From Klebsiella pneumoniae (GTDB taxonomy: Bacteria > Pseudomonadota > Gammaproteobacteria > Eutrophobiales > Eutrophobiaceae): a stretch of 33,050 nt of DNA. The stretch spans positions 1 through 33,050 of the forward strand of contig CAMBTO010000020.1 in the NCBI GenBank assembly GCA_945870865.1. The letters run 5' to 3'. The translations under genes and the position numbers were made by a program. Below, piece after piece: positions 1 through 9,906 of this stretch (positions within the stretch are counted from its first letter, which is position 1; each line of letters begins with the position of its first letter). Below the pieces are notes generated by a model. It saw nothing but the letters and a program-made list of their open reading frames with translations. It was not told where the DNA came from and ran no database searches.

Positions 1-137
1 GCCGCATTCATGCGGCAAACGGTCTGTCACAGGCGCACCGGAACACCTTCTCAGGCTGTTGCTGTTGTGCCCTCGAATATGGATTCTTTTGGTTTCTGGC
101 GTTCGCCATAGTGCGAGCTTTGCCGCATAAATATTAA

Positions 138-1112
<975 letters not shown>

Positions 1113-1128
1113 GACGGGAGGCGTGAAC

Positions 1129-1737
1129 ATGGGCAGGGATCAGGACAGGTTGACAGTCAAACGTTTCATCGCTGCGCTTGCGATGCTGTACTGTATATCA
1201 GGTTCGCCATTATCGGCACAGCAGGATGACCTGCGTCGTCCTGACTTCACTCTGCCGGATCTTGCGGGCAAGGCGCGTTCAATTTCCGAGTGGGATGGTA
1301 AAGCGCTGATCATTAATTTCTGGGCGACCTGGTGTATCCCCTGCAAACGCGAGATCCCGCTGTTTAACGAGATAGATGCGGATTACGACGATGCAGATGT
1401 GCAGATCCTCGGTATCGCAATCGATACGGCGGAAAATGTCAGCAAGTATCTGCAGACCACGAAGATGAGCTACACCACGCTGGCTGAAGAGGATCAGGGC
1501 CAGCAGGTGGCCGCCCTGTTCAGCAGTGATCCACTGGTATTGCCGTTCACCGTGTTTCTGGACCATCAGGGGCGTGTATTCTGGATGCAGGTCGAGGAGA
1601 TTTATCGTGAACAGGCTGACGTGATCCTGTCTTATATAGGCAAGGTCAAGTCCGGCGAACTGAGCTATGAACAGGCCCAACTGCAACTGGTGGAGGCCGT
1701 GCAGGCCAGTATGCCAGCAGCTGCAACGGCGCCTTGA
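1129..1737 (+). CDS. TlpA/ResA-like thioredoxin-family protein, exported
   Basis: Hydrophobic N-terminus followed by PDFTLPDLAGKARSISEWDGKALIINFWATWCIPCKREIPLFNE (WCxPC active site). ORF track starts at 1027, but the ATG at 1129 (in frame, after trxB) fits better. Confidence 0.88.
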   Translation: MGRDQDRLTVKRFIAALAMLYCISGSPLSAQQDDLRRPDFTLPDLAGKARSISEWDGKALIINFWATWCIPCKREIPLFNEIDADYDDADVQILGIAIDTAENVSKYLQTTKMSYTTLAEEDQGQQVAALFSSDPLVLPFTVFLDHQGRVFWMQVEEIYREQADVILSYIGKVKSGELSYEQAQLQLVEAVQASMPAAATAP

Positions 1738-1741
1738 GATT

Positions 1742-2320
1742 ATGTCCGCCCTGCTTTATATCCACGGGTTTCTCAGTTCACCCCGTTCGTTAAAGGCAGT
1801 GCAGATGGGTGTATGGTTACAGCAAAACTGCCCGCAGGTCCAGTATCTCTGTCCGTTGCTGACGCCTTATCCGGACCATACCCGCACCACACTGGAGTCA
1901 CTGGTTGAGCAGTCTTCACCGGGACTGGTCTACCTGATAGGCAGTTCGCTGGGAGGATTCTGGGCAACCTGGCTGGCGGAGAAATATAATTTACGGGCCG
2001 TGTTGATCAATCCGGTTGTGGACCTTGGTCTGTTTAATCAGACCTATCTGAATGTCCAGCTGAAAAACTATCACACTGAGGATACGTACAGGCTGGAGCA
2101 ACAGCATATCGCAGGATACAACGGCGTGGATGTCCCGATAATCAGGCGACCTCTGAATTATCTATTGATGGTGCAGACCGGGGACGAGGTGCTCGACTAC
2201 AGGTTGTCGGTGCAGAAGTACCAGCAGTGTCAACAAATCGTCGAGCCTGGCGGTGACCACACCTTCCAGCATTTTGAAAAACATATACCAGAGGCGATGG
2301 CCTTTCTGGAATCCGGTTGA
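1742..2320 (+). CDS. yqiA: YqiA/UPF0227-family alpha/beta hydrolase (esterase)
   Basis: MSALLYIHGFLSSPRSLKA, nucleophile elbow GSSLGG, LINPVVDL, C-terminal GGDHTFQHFEKHIP; in-frame ATG at 1742 is a better start than 1667. Confidence 0.85.
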   Translation: MSALLYIHGFLSSPRSLKAVQMGVWLQQNCPQVQYLCPLLTPYPDHTRTTLESLVEQSSPGLVYLIGSSLGGFWATWLAEKYNLRAVLINPVVDLGLFNQTYLNVQLKNYHTEDTYRLEQQHIAGYNGVDVPIIRRPLNYLLMVQTGDEVLDYRLSVQKYQQCQQIVEPGGDHTFQHFEKHIPEAMAFLESG

Positions 2321-2382
2321 ACAGCGGTAACCGGCTAAATGTCTGATATAATCCGGCCATAACAGATAGCGGGGGAAACACG

Positions 2383-2613
2383 ATGCAGACTGGTAGAAAC
2401 GAGCCCTGTCCGTGCGGCAGCGGCAAGAAATACAAGCAATGTTGTCTGGCGAAGGGACCGGCGGCTACAATGCAGTTCAAGCTGATGATGGGTTTTGGTG
2501 CAGTCATCCTGCTGGTCTGTATGGTTCTGCTGATCAGCTCCATCCGCAATTATGAACCGGGTGACACTAACCGTGTCTGGTCAGAAGAGCACCAGCACTG
2601 GCATTACCAGTAG
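2383..2613 (+). CDS. Small SEC-C motif protein with one transmembrane helix
   Basis: N-terminal [16 protein letters not shown] (canonical SEC-C zinc motif) followed by hydrophobic [17 protein letters not shown]. Confidence 0.8.
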   Translation: MQTGRNEPCPCGSGKKYKQCCLAKGPAATMQFKLMMGFGAVILLVCMVLLISSIRNYEPGDTNRVWSEEHQHWHYQ

Positions 2614-2631
2614 TCCAACTGTCAATACACA

Positions 2632-3516
2632 CTAGCGCGGTGGTAACACCACCGTATCTATCTCGTCCGTAATATTACCTATCGATCGCGGCCAGGGATT
2701 GACCGCTTGCAGTCCTGCGGGCAGGTTCGCTACAGCTGCGGCGCCCTCCTCCTTGTCACGATACGATCCGTAAAACAACAGGTAGTGTGGATTGCCTGAC
2801 GGGGTGTATTTAACATAGCCCGACAGCTCGGCGTTATTTCCGGGGTTCTTTTCCAGTAGTTCGATGATGTTTTCGATAGTACTGGCGGAGATTAGTTGCA
2901 GCGTGTAGGCCGTTCTTGTCTGGCTGCGGTACCAGCTATTGCCGCGTATACCGGCCACCTGTGACGGGATGGTATCAAGATTATAAATATTGGTTTCATC
3001 ACGCGGGGCGCTGATGGTCGTGACCGGACTGACTGTCACTGGTGGTGTCGGTGCTGCGACGGGATCAACCACGGCTGTTTCCACAGGCGGTGAGACCTCG
3101 GCGATTGGCTCCGGGATCTCTTCAGCACTGTCGGCTGTGTCCGGGGATACACTTATCTCTGTGGTGAGAGCATCAGTCTCTACCATAATGGTTTCAGCGG
3201 GTTTCGCTTCTGCCATCGGTGCTGGATCCGGTGTCAGGTCTGGCGTTACCTGGACCGGGGCTTCTGAATTTTTCGCCTCTGGAATGGTATCGATAACAGT
3301 CTCAACACTGTCACTTACTTCCGGTTCGGGTGTACTGATAGCCTCGGGTTCCGTTGCGGTAGTAACTGTTTCTGCGGGCATCGGTTGTTCCACGCCCGGT
3401 TGTACCGCGAGCAGGAAATACAGTAACACGCCGGCCACGGCAGTGAGACCGACGCCGGCGGCAATTTTGCTAGTGTTATTTTTCGGTGGTGCCTCCGGTT
3501 CGGGCACGATCTGCAT
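2632..3516 (-). pseudogene. damX: C-terminal part of a DamX-like protein (transmembrane segment, Pro/Glu/Thr-rich linker, SPOR domain), separated from its ATPase part by a frame disruption
   Basis: TM segment AAGVGLTAVAGVLLYFLLAV, acidic low-complexity linker, SPOR-type C-terminus YTLQLISASTIENI...YLLFYGSYRDKEEGAAAVANLPAGLQAVNPWPRSIGNI; the open frame extends upstream of the Met as PARINLAAREIM. Confidence 0.7.
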
Positions 3517-4201
3517 GATCTCGCGGGCGGCCAGATTGATCCTCGCCGGCGTTCAGGCGGGTATCAATATACTCCCGCGTTTGTTCGCGCGACAGCGAAG
3601 GCAGGTGCAGGCTGAAGACCATCTCGGCAGCCAGATTATCAAGTACAGGGTCATCCAGCCGACCGTTCAGAGATTCATCGGCGAACAGCACGATGCGAAA
3701 CCGGGCCTCGGCATAGCGGAGAGTTGCAAGTTCAAATAAAAACTTCAGCGTCTCCAGCGATAATTTATCGGCATCGTCGACTATGAAGACCGGCACAAAA
3801 TCCGCCCGTGAAGACAATTCCAGATATTCGTGCAGCATCGGTATGGCCAGTGCAGGTTTATCGGCCTTGTTCGGCAATGCCTTGCTGATGATGCTGAAGG
3901 CCAGACTCTCACTGCTCATGGTGGCTTTAGCCTTTACCAGACTTATCTTCCAGCTGATTTCCGGAACAGATTCCAGGTACTCGGCCAGCACAGACTTGCC
4001 TGCACCGGGAGAGGATGTCACCACGATCACCTTGTGATTGCCGGCGATGGCCTCACGGACCTGTTCGACCCGATGATTGATCTGTGGTGTGAGGTATACA
4101 ATATCGTCCTGTGTCCCCAGGAACGGGTCTCGCTCCAGCTTGTAACGCAGATAATAACGGTCATCTTTAAAGCCGGATAGGGTTGTTGCTGTCATTGTCA
4201 T
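3476..4201 (-). pseudogene. damX: N-terminal AAA ATPase part of the DamX/ExeA-like protein; out-of-frame tail after about position 3550
   Basis: YKLERDPFLG, Walker A SSPGAGKS, Walker B VFIVDDAD, LPSLSREQTREYIDTRLNA, then an apparently non-homologous tail GEDQSGRPRDHADRARTGGTTEK. Confidence 0.7.
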
Positions 4202-4221
4202 TCCCGGGTTATCAGTGGAAA

Positions 4222-4629
4222 TTATTGCGCTGCCGGGCAGGAATATCTTGCCGACAATATTTCTGCCGCTGCACGGGTTGCATCCAGTAGTTGCAGGTCG
4301 GGACGTTGTTGCAGACCGCTAATGACGAGGCCGGCCAGCGTCTCGGTGCTGACAGATTCCGGCAAACACACCATCGGGATCGTCTTGTCTATATTGCAGT
4401 CACAGGGCGTGACATACCAGGTGCAGAGCTTGCCTTTCATCGAATCGAAACCATCGCGCATTGATTGCGTACACGCCTCCAGCAGGTCGCTACCGGAAGG
4501 CGCTGCAATCACCACATTCTGTATCAGTAAGGTAGCTGCCAGGATCAGTGGCGTGCACAGCCGACGGGCAGTTTTCGGCAGAGAGGTCCGTGTGGCTGAC
4601 TGCCATGTGATTTCATTTCTGATCGTCAT
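4222..4629 (-). CDS. Secreted Rap1a/Tai-like domain protein
   Basis: Signal-peptide-like N-terminus; GSDLLEACTQSM...VCLPESVSTETLAGLVISGLQQRPDLQLLDATRAAAEILSARYSC matches the pattern I know for the Rap1a/Tai fold (CLP...yPC). Confidence 0.6.
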   Translation of the reverse strand: MTIRNEITWQSATRTSLPKTARRLCTPLILAATLLIQNVVIAAPSGSDLLEACTQSMRDGFDSMKGKLCTWYVTPCDCNIDKTIPMVCLPESVSTETLAGLVISGLQQRPDLQLLDATRAAAEILSARYSCPAAQ

Positions 4630-4743
4630 TTAATGATTTTCCACACTTTTATTGATGAGTTCAAGGTATTGGAGGCAGTCTCCGGCGGTTTCCCCCGGGA
4701 ACCGGATGCAAAACACACTACCATCATCATGGCAGGTGGCGGC

Positions 4744-5433
4744 TCACTTTACTGTGCCGCTGTCTGGATCAATATCATCAAAACTGCGCGCAGAGGCGTA
4801 TTTGCTGGCCTGTTGGTTGCCGCCCCGAATCAGTAACAGTGTTTTTATACCGGCATGTTCAGCCGCCTCAAGCTCCTGTTCGATGTCCGACAAGAACAGT
4901 ATCTCGTCCGGGTTGTAGCCGATCTGGGCGATAATGCGTTCATAGGAACTGTGTTCGCGTTTGTTGCCTGTGCGCGTATCAAAATATCCGGAAAACAATC
5001 CGGTCAGATCGCCAACGCAGGTATTGGCAAACAGCAGTTTCTGCGCCTGTACTGACCCGGAAGAATAGACGTAAAGCGCAATGCCGCGTTCAAACCATTG
5101 CTGCAGATTGCGGGAGACGTCCTTGTAGACATGACCCTTGAAGTGGCCCTGTTGATAGCCGTGTTCCCATATCAAGCCTTGCAGTGATTTTAACGGTGTG
5201 ATCTTGCGGTCTTCATCTATCCAGACCTGCAGTTGCGCTATGGTCTCACTGACATCCAGTGGTCGGCCGACCTCCTTGCTGACCAGATCCAGCTGGGTGC
5301 GCACGGCTTCTTCGGCCTGATGCTCGCTGATAAATTGCGCCATATGCTCACGTGCATAAGGAAACAGCACATCATAAACAAAACTGACAGAGGTAGTAGT
5401 GCCTTCAATATCAGTAATTATCGCCCGGATCAT
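4744..5433 (-). CDS. mtnC: Enolase-phosphatase E1 (methionine salvage)
   Basis: MIRAIITDIEGTTTSVSFVYDVLFPYARE, LYVYSSGSVQAQKLLF, EILFLSDIEQELEAAEHAGIKTLLLIR. Confidence 0.96.
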   Translation of the reverse strand: MIRAIITDIEGTTTSVSFVYDVLFPYAREHMAQFISEHQAEEAVRTQLDLVSKEVGRPLDVSETIAQLQVWIDEDRKITPLKSLQGLIWEHGYQQGHFKGHVYKDVSRNLQQWFERGIALYVYSSGSVQAQKLLFANTCVGDLTGLFSGYFDTRTGNKREHSSYERIIAQIGYNPDEILFLSDIEQELEAAEHAGIKTLLLIRGGNQQASKYASARSFDDIDPDSGTVK

Positions 5434-5443
5434 CGCTGGGTAC

Positions 5444-6007
5444 TCAGGCGTTGACCAGTTTCAGATAATCATCAAACGTGGGAAATCTTGTCGAGATGTC
5501 ACTGCCGGTAAATTCGGCGACCCAGCCATTATCGGTCGTAAACAGGCGGATAGCCGTGAAATGGGGTGCGGTACCCATGTCAAACCAGTGTGTGGTATTC
5601 GCAGGTACCGAGATCAGATCTTCCTTTTCACACAGCACACAGTAGACCGTGCCATTGATATGCAGGTAGAACAACCCGCTGCCTTCCACAAAAAAGCGGA
5701 TCTCAAAATCCCGGTGTAAATGCTCGGTCAGGAACATCTTGCGCATGTCGTCCTTTTTCGGATTGTCAGGTCGCAGTCCTACGACATCGATCGATTTGAA
5801 ACCATATTTCGTATTAAGACGGTCGATGGATGACTTGTAGGCTGTAAGTACATCCTCAGACTGCGCATTTTCACTCAATGGCTGACTGGCCTCCCAGCGT
5901 TCTATCAATACACCTGCACTGTGCAGACGTGCCGCAATATCGGCAAAATTCCGGATATGTTCCGGCGTACCGCTGGTATCATCATTGTATACACTCAGTA
6001 CCGTCAT
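5444..6007 (-). CDS. mtnD: Acireductone dioxygenase
   Basis: Cupin metal motif EHLHRDFEIRFFVEGSGLFYLHI, NTTHWFDMGTAPHFTAIRLFTTDNGWVAEFTG. Confidence 0.96.
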   Translation of the reverse strand: MTVLSVYNDDTSGTPEHIRNFADIAARLHSAGVLIERWEASQPLSENAQSEDVLTAYKSSIDRLNTKYGFKSIDVVGLRPDNPKKDDMRKMFLTEHLHRDFEIRFFVEGSGLFYLHINGTVYCVLCEKEDLISVPANTTHWFDMGTAPHFTAIRLFTTDNGWVAEFTGSDISTRFPTFDDYLKLVNA

Positions 6008-6019
6008 GGGTCCTCCTGG

Positions 6020-6631
6020 TTACCGGACAAGTCCGGTCGTTTTAAATTCACATTGCAGCAAAAATTCGAGCGCCTCACAATGACGCAGCGCCGCCTCGAC
6101 CGATTCTGCCCAGCAGTAAAATCCGTGACCACGGATGATATAGGCATAGACCGGTGCATTACTCTCCATACATGCGTCAACCACAGCGGCCAGACGCACG
6201 ATGTTCTGGTCATTAGCAAATACCGGAATGCTGATGCTGGTCTGATGGGTGCTGATCCCGGTAAAGGCCTTTAACAGCTCATATCCTTTCAACACGATCC
6301 TGTCCTGAGACAGATGGGCCATCATCGTGGCCGCTTGACTATGCGGATGTAATATCGCGCGAACTTCAGGGAAGCGTCGATACAACTGCAAATGTAGACC
6401 CGTCTCCGCTGACGGCCGCCGGTCATCCAGCGCAGAGCCATCCGGGCGCAGCACCATGATGTCACTCTCTACCAGTTTGCCCTTGTGTTTTCCCGACACG
6501 GTAATCGCAATATTGCCATCATTAAGCAATGCCGAAAAATTCCCACTGGTCGCCGGTACCATGCCGAGCGCATGCAAGGCGCGCCCCGCATCTATCAGCT
6601 GTGCCGCAATTGTGAAAAAGTTATTCTTCAT
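6020..6631 (-). CDS. mtnB: Methylthioribulose-1-phosphate dehydratase (class II aldolase/adducin fold)
   Basis: GMVPATSGNFSALL, ILHPHSQAATMMAHL, YIIRGHGFYCWAESVEAALRHCEALEFLL. Confidence 0.94.
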   Translation of the reverse strand: MKNNFFTIAAQLIDAGRALHALGMVPATSGNFSALLNDGNIAITVSGKHKGKLVESDIMVLRPDGSALDDRRPSAETGLHLQLYRRFPEVRAILHPHSQAATMMAHLSQDRIVLKGYELLKAFTGISTHQTSISIPVFANDQNIVRLAAVVDACMESNAPVYAYIIRGHGFYCWAESVEAALRHCEALEFLLQCEFKTTGLVR

Positions 6632-6776
6632 GCTACTCCGAAGGGTCGTTACAAAGGCCTATTCTAGCCTTTGGCCCCGCTAGTCGCCACCGTAAAAATA
6701 AAGTCTTCAGCGTGCAATCAGTGTCTACTGGGGGCTGTTTTTCTGATCTATCTACTGGACCTGGCAGGCTGGTATG

Positions 6777-6845
6777 GATGCGGAAGACCGTGTGCCGCAG
6801 GGATGCGGCGCCCGAGCCTACATGGATGTATTCACGGCGTGTCTG
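6777..6845 (-). repeat. Copy of dispersed hairpin repeat (reverse orientation)
   Basis: Reverse complement CAGACACGCCGTGAATACATCCATGTAGGCTCGGGCGCCGCATCCCTGCGGCACACGGTCTTCC aligns by eye with 19556-19620 and 13639-13695. Confidence 0.8.
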
Positions 6846-6860
6846 AAACAACCATGCCAG

Positions 6861-6946
6861 CTTGCCAGACACGCCGTCAATTTAGCAGCGAACCTCTTTC
6901 AAAATTTATCAAGCCTGCCAGACACACCGTCAGATTAGCAGCAAAC
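6861..6946. repeat. Two 33-bp direct repeats, 53-bp period
   Basis: CTTGCCAGACACGCCGTCAATTTAGCAGCGAAC (6861-6893) and CCTGCCAGACACACCGTCAGATTAGCAGCAAAC (6914-6946), 5 mismatches in 33. Confidence 0.85.
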
Positions 6947-7000
6947 TATCTTCAGATTAAAAGGGCGCCACACACACTATCTGAACTAAGTGATCCGCCG

Positions 7001-9250
7001 TTAAATCGTAAACCCCGATTTAGACAACGGCAGCTCACGCACCCGCACCCCACACGCCGCATAGATCGCATTACAGATCGCCGGTGCCGCCGGCGGCAGC
7101 GCCGGTTCACCCAGACCGGTCGGCCTGAAGTCACTCTCGATAAAATGCACAGCAACCTGTGGTGCCTGCTTCATACGCAACAGTGGATACTGGTGGAAGT
7201 TAGTCTCCTGAATACGCCCGTTTTCGATGGTCAGGCCCAGACCCAGCGCCGTACTCAATCCGTCGATAACAGATCCCTGCGCCTGGTTTTCCGCGCCACT
7301 CATATTGATGATCGGACCCACATCTGCCACAACGGTGATTTTATGCACAGTCAGCTTCTTGTTCGCATCCACACTGACGTCGGCCACCTCGGCCACATGA
7401 CCAGCATGACTGAAATGAAACGCGAGGCCGAGTCCTCTGCCTTTGGGCAACGGCTTGCCCCAGCCGGCCTTTTCTGCCGCAAGGCGGATGACCGCAGCGG
7501 CACGACCGGTGTTGATCGAGTTGATTTCATCCGGTTTGAGCCAGCGCGGATCACCCATGATCTCAAGCAGAAACTCGAGATGATCACGCCCCGCTGTCTT
7601 TGCCATTTCATCAATAAAACATTGCACCGCAAAGGCGATACTGTTTGAACGCGGGGCACGCCATGGCCCGGTCGGTACCATCAACGGCATCATCGTCTGG
7701 GTCAGACGGCTGTTGCTGATCAGCTGCAAGGGGAACTCCTCCTCGCTGATATTGCCACCGGATACCGGCTTGCCCTTGTCATCGGAGAAGGTAATGAAAT
7801 GGTCTTCCCAGGCTGACAGTTTGCCGGCCTTGTCGAGCGCGCCGCGGAATGAGTGGAAACCGCCCACACGGTAGAAGTCATGCAGCATATCGTCTTCGCG
7901 TGTCCACGTCAGCTTGACCGGCACGCCGGCCTGTTTCGAAATGGCGGCTGCCTCACACATGTAGTCGTTCATCAACCGTCGGCCAAAGCCACCGCCGATG
8001 CGGATCTGGTGTACCAGCACCTGTTCTTCGGGCACACCTGTTACCTTGGCTACGCTGCTCAGGCCCTGCTGCGGGCGCTGGGAGGGTGCCCAGATTTCTG
8101 CACGTCCGTCGTGGACCCAGGCAGTGCAGTTCTGCGGTTCCATCGGTGCATGGGGGATAAACGGATAGGAATAATAGGCCGTATGCGTGGCAGTGGCCTG
8201 TTCAAAGGCCCCATCAACATTACCGGTATTCAGTAGCGTCTCATTGCCCTTGCCCTTTGCAATCTCCTGCGCCTTGCGAGTGGCCTCGCTCCAGCTGTCT
8301 TTTGATGCCGCAGACTCGTCCCAGTTGACCTTCAGTTGTTTCTTCGCACTGAATGCGGCCCAGGTGGAATTGGCGATGATGGCAACGCCTGGCATCAACT
8401 CAAGCACATTGCCGTTGCCTTCTACGATAAACGCATCGGTCACACCGGGCAGTGACTTGATCTCGTCCAAATTAAATGAGACCGGTTTGCCACCGGTGGC
8501 CGGACATTTTTCAAACGCCGCATATTTCATACCTGGTATAACAGTGTCGATGCCAAACAGTGGCTGGCCGGTCACAATCCGGTTGTTGTCGACACCGCTG
8601 ATACGCTTGCCCAGCAGTTTATAGTCCTTGCGCTGTTTCAGTGTGATTGTCTTCGGATCGGGTACAGGCAATTTGGCAGCACTGACGGCCAGTTCACCAT
8701 AACTGGCGCTGCGGCCACTGCTTGCGTGTATGACCTTGCTCGAATCGGTTGTGCATTCACCCACCGGGACCTTCCATTCTGCGGCGGCGGCAGTGACGAG
8801 CATCGATCGTGCCACGGCACCGGCCTGGCGGCAGATGTCCCAACTGGTCGGGGTTGACTGTGAACCACCGGCAGATTGACGACCGTAATAGGCCTCGTTA
8901 ATAGGGGCCTGTTCGATCTGCACATCGGCCCAGTTAGCGTCCAGTTCTTCTGCAATCATCATCGGTAACGAGGTTTTGACACCCTGTCCGACCTCGGGAT
9001 TCTTTGCATACAGTGTGATTTTCCCATCACCGCCTATGCGTACAAACCCATTGGGTACCAGTTCATTCGCGCCGGCAGGCAGTACCGGATTCGCCCCGGC
9101 ATTAAATGAAAACCCGAGGATGAGACCGCCTCCGGCAATACCGGTCAGTTTGAGGAAGGTGCGGCGATCAATCGCACGGATCTCTATCGCCACCGGCAGG
9201 TGAATTGATTCAGCCTGATTCAGGATGTCCTGTGCTGTTTCCATGCTCAT
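7001..9250 (-). CDS. Xanthine dehydrogenase-family molybdopterin-binding subunit, Tat-exported (IorB/isoquinoline 1-oxidoreductase beta-like)
   Basis: Tat-like signal [117 protein letters not shown]. Confidence 0.93.
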   Translation of the reverse strand: MSMETAQDILNQAESIHLPVAIEIRAIDRRTFLKLTGIAGGGLILGFSFNAGANPVLPAGANELVPNGFVRIGGDGKITLYAKNPEVGQGVKTSLPMMIAEELDANWADVQIEQAPINEAYYGRQSAGGSQSTPTSWDICRQAGAVARSMLVTAAAAEWKVPVGECTTDSSKVIHASSGRSASYGELAVSAAKLPVPDPKTITLKQRKDYKLLGKRISGVDNNRIVTGQPLFGIDTVIPGMKYAAFEKCPATGGKPVSFNLDEIKSLPGVTDAFIVEGNGNVLELMPGVAIIANSTWAAFSAKKQLKVNWDESAASKDSWSEATRKAQEIAKGKGNETLLNTGNVDGAFEQATATHTAYYSYPFIPHAPMEPQNCTAWVHDGRAEIWAPSQRPQQGLSSVAKVTGVPEEQVLVHQIRIGGGFGRRLMNDYMCEAAAISKQAGVPVKLTWTREDDMLHDFYRVGGFHSFRGALDKAGKLSAWEDHFITFSDDKGKPVSGGNISEEEFPLQLISNSRLTQTMMPLMVPTGPWRAPRSNSIAFAVQCFIDEMAKTAGRDHLEFLLEIMGDPRWLKPDEINSINTGRAAAVIRLAAEKAGWGKPLPKGRGLGLAFHFSHAGHVAEVADVSVDANKKLTVHKITVVADVGPIINMSGAENQAQGSVIDGLSTALGLGLTIENGRIQETNFHQYPLLRMKQAPQVAVHFIESDFRPTGLGEPALPPAAPAICNAIYAACGVRVRELPLSKSGFTI

Positions 9251-9756
9251 GCTGCACCTCCATTGTCCGTCGCCGCTGCGAGTTTATCCGCCGCCGTATG
9301 GATGGCCTGGCGTATGCGTGTGTAGGTGGCACAGCGACAGATATTGCCGCTCATCGCATCATCGATGTCCGCATCAGTGGGGTTAGGCTTGCTGCTCAGC
9401 AGAGCCGCCGCTGACATCAGCTGGCCGGCCTGGCAATAGCCGCACTGGGGTACGTCGAGTTCAATCCACGCCTGTTGCAGCGGATGTAATACATTGTCAG
9501 TGGCGAGGCCTTCGATGGTAGTGATGCGGCCGCCTGTCGCCGAGGAAACAGTGACCGAACAGGAGCGGACGGGTTTGCCGTCCAGTTGTACCGTGCAGGC
9601 CCCGCAATATCCGCCACCACAACCAAACTTGGTACCAACCAGACCAAGCTGATCCCGTAATACCCACAACAGCGGGGTAGATGGGTCTACGTTAGTCACC
9701 GGCATGGTCTTGCCATTTACTTCCAGCGTTAAATCCGCCATCGGACATCCCTCCAT
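9247..9756 (-). CDS. (2Fe-2S)-binding subunit of the molybdenum hydroxylase (IorA-like)
   Basis: [15 protein letters not shown] and [16 protein letters not shown]...[16 protein letters not shown] double 2Fe-2S motifs; stop overlaps the start of the 7001-9250 gene; alternative start [11 protein letters not shown] at 9741. Confidence 0.94.
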   Translation of the reverse strand: MEGCPMADLTLEVNGKTMPVTNVDPSTPLLWVLRDQLGLVGTKFGCGGGYCGACTVQLDGKPVRSCSVTVSSATGGRITTIEGLATDNVLHPLQQAWIELDVPQCGYCQAGQLMSAAALLSSKPNPTDADIDDAMSGNICRCATYTRIRQAIHTAADKLAAATDNGGAA

Positions 9757-9848
9757 TAATAAAGATTATTGGTGCCAGTGTTGCACAACGTTACGCGGGT
9801 TTCAATGTCAGCAATGGCTGGAGCAAGCGCTGATGTGGGGGGGGGGTC

Positions 9849-9879
9849 AAAAAAGCAACCGGGCCGCGGTCCGGCCCGG
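9849..9879 (-). terminator. Rho-independent terminator for the DUF3014 gene
   Basis: 8-bp perfect stem CCGGGCCG (9859-9866)/CGGCCCGG (9872-9879), with a run of six A (9849-9854) giving T6 on the minus strand. Confidence 0.75.
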
Positions 9880-9906
9880 GGCGGAGAAAACAGCTTTAAT
9901 CAGCGA

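Noticed and set aside
3476-3600. Programmed ribosomal frameshift in damX
   Set aside because: A frameshift alone would not explain the missing ATPase C-terminal segment, and no slippery heptamer was seen at the junction; deletion or assembly error is simpler.
2990-3739. 249-aa plus-strand ORF rich in S/T/V/G
   Set aside because: Antisense translation of the acidic low-complexity damX linker; composition artefact.
6671-7648. 325-aa plus-strand ORF
   Set aside because: Runs through intergenic repeats and antisense to the molybdenum hydroxylase; Arg/His-rich translation with no domain.
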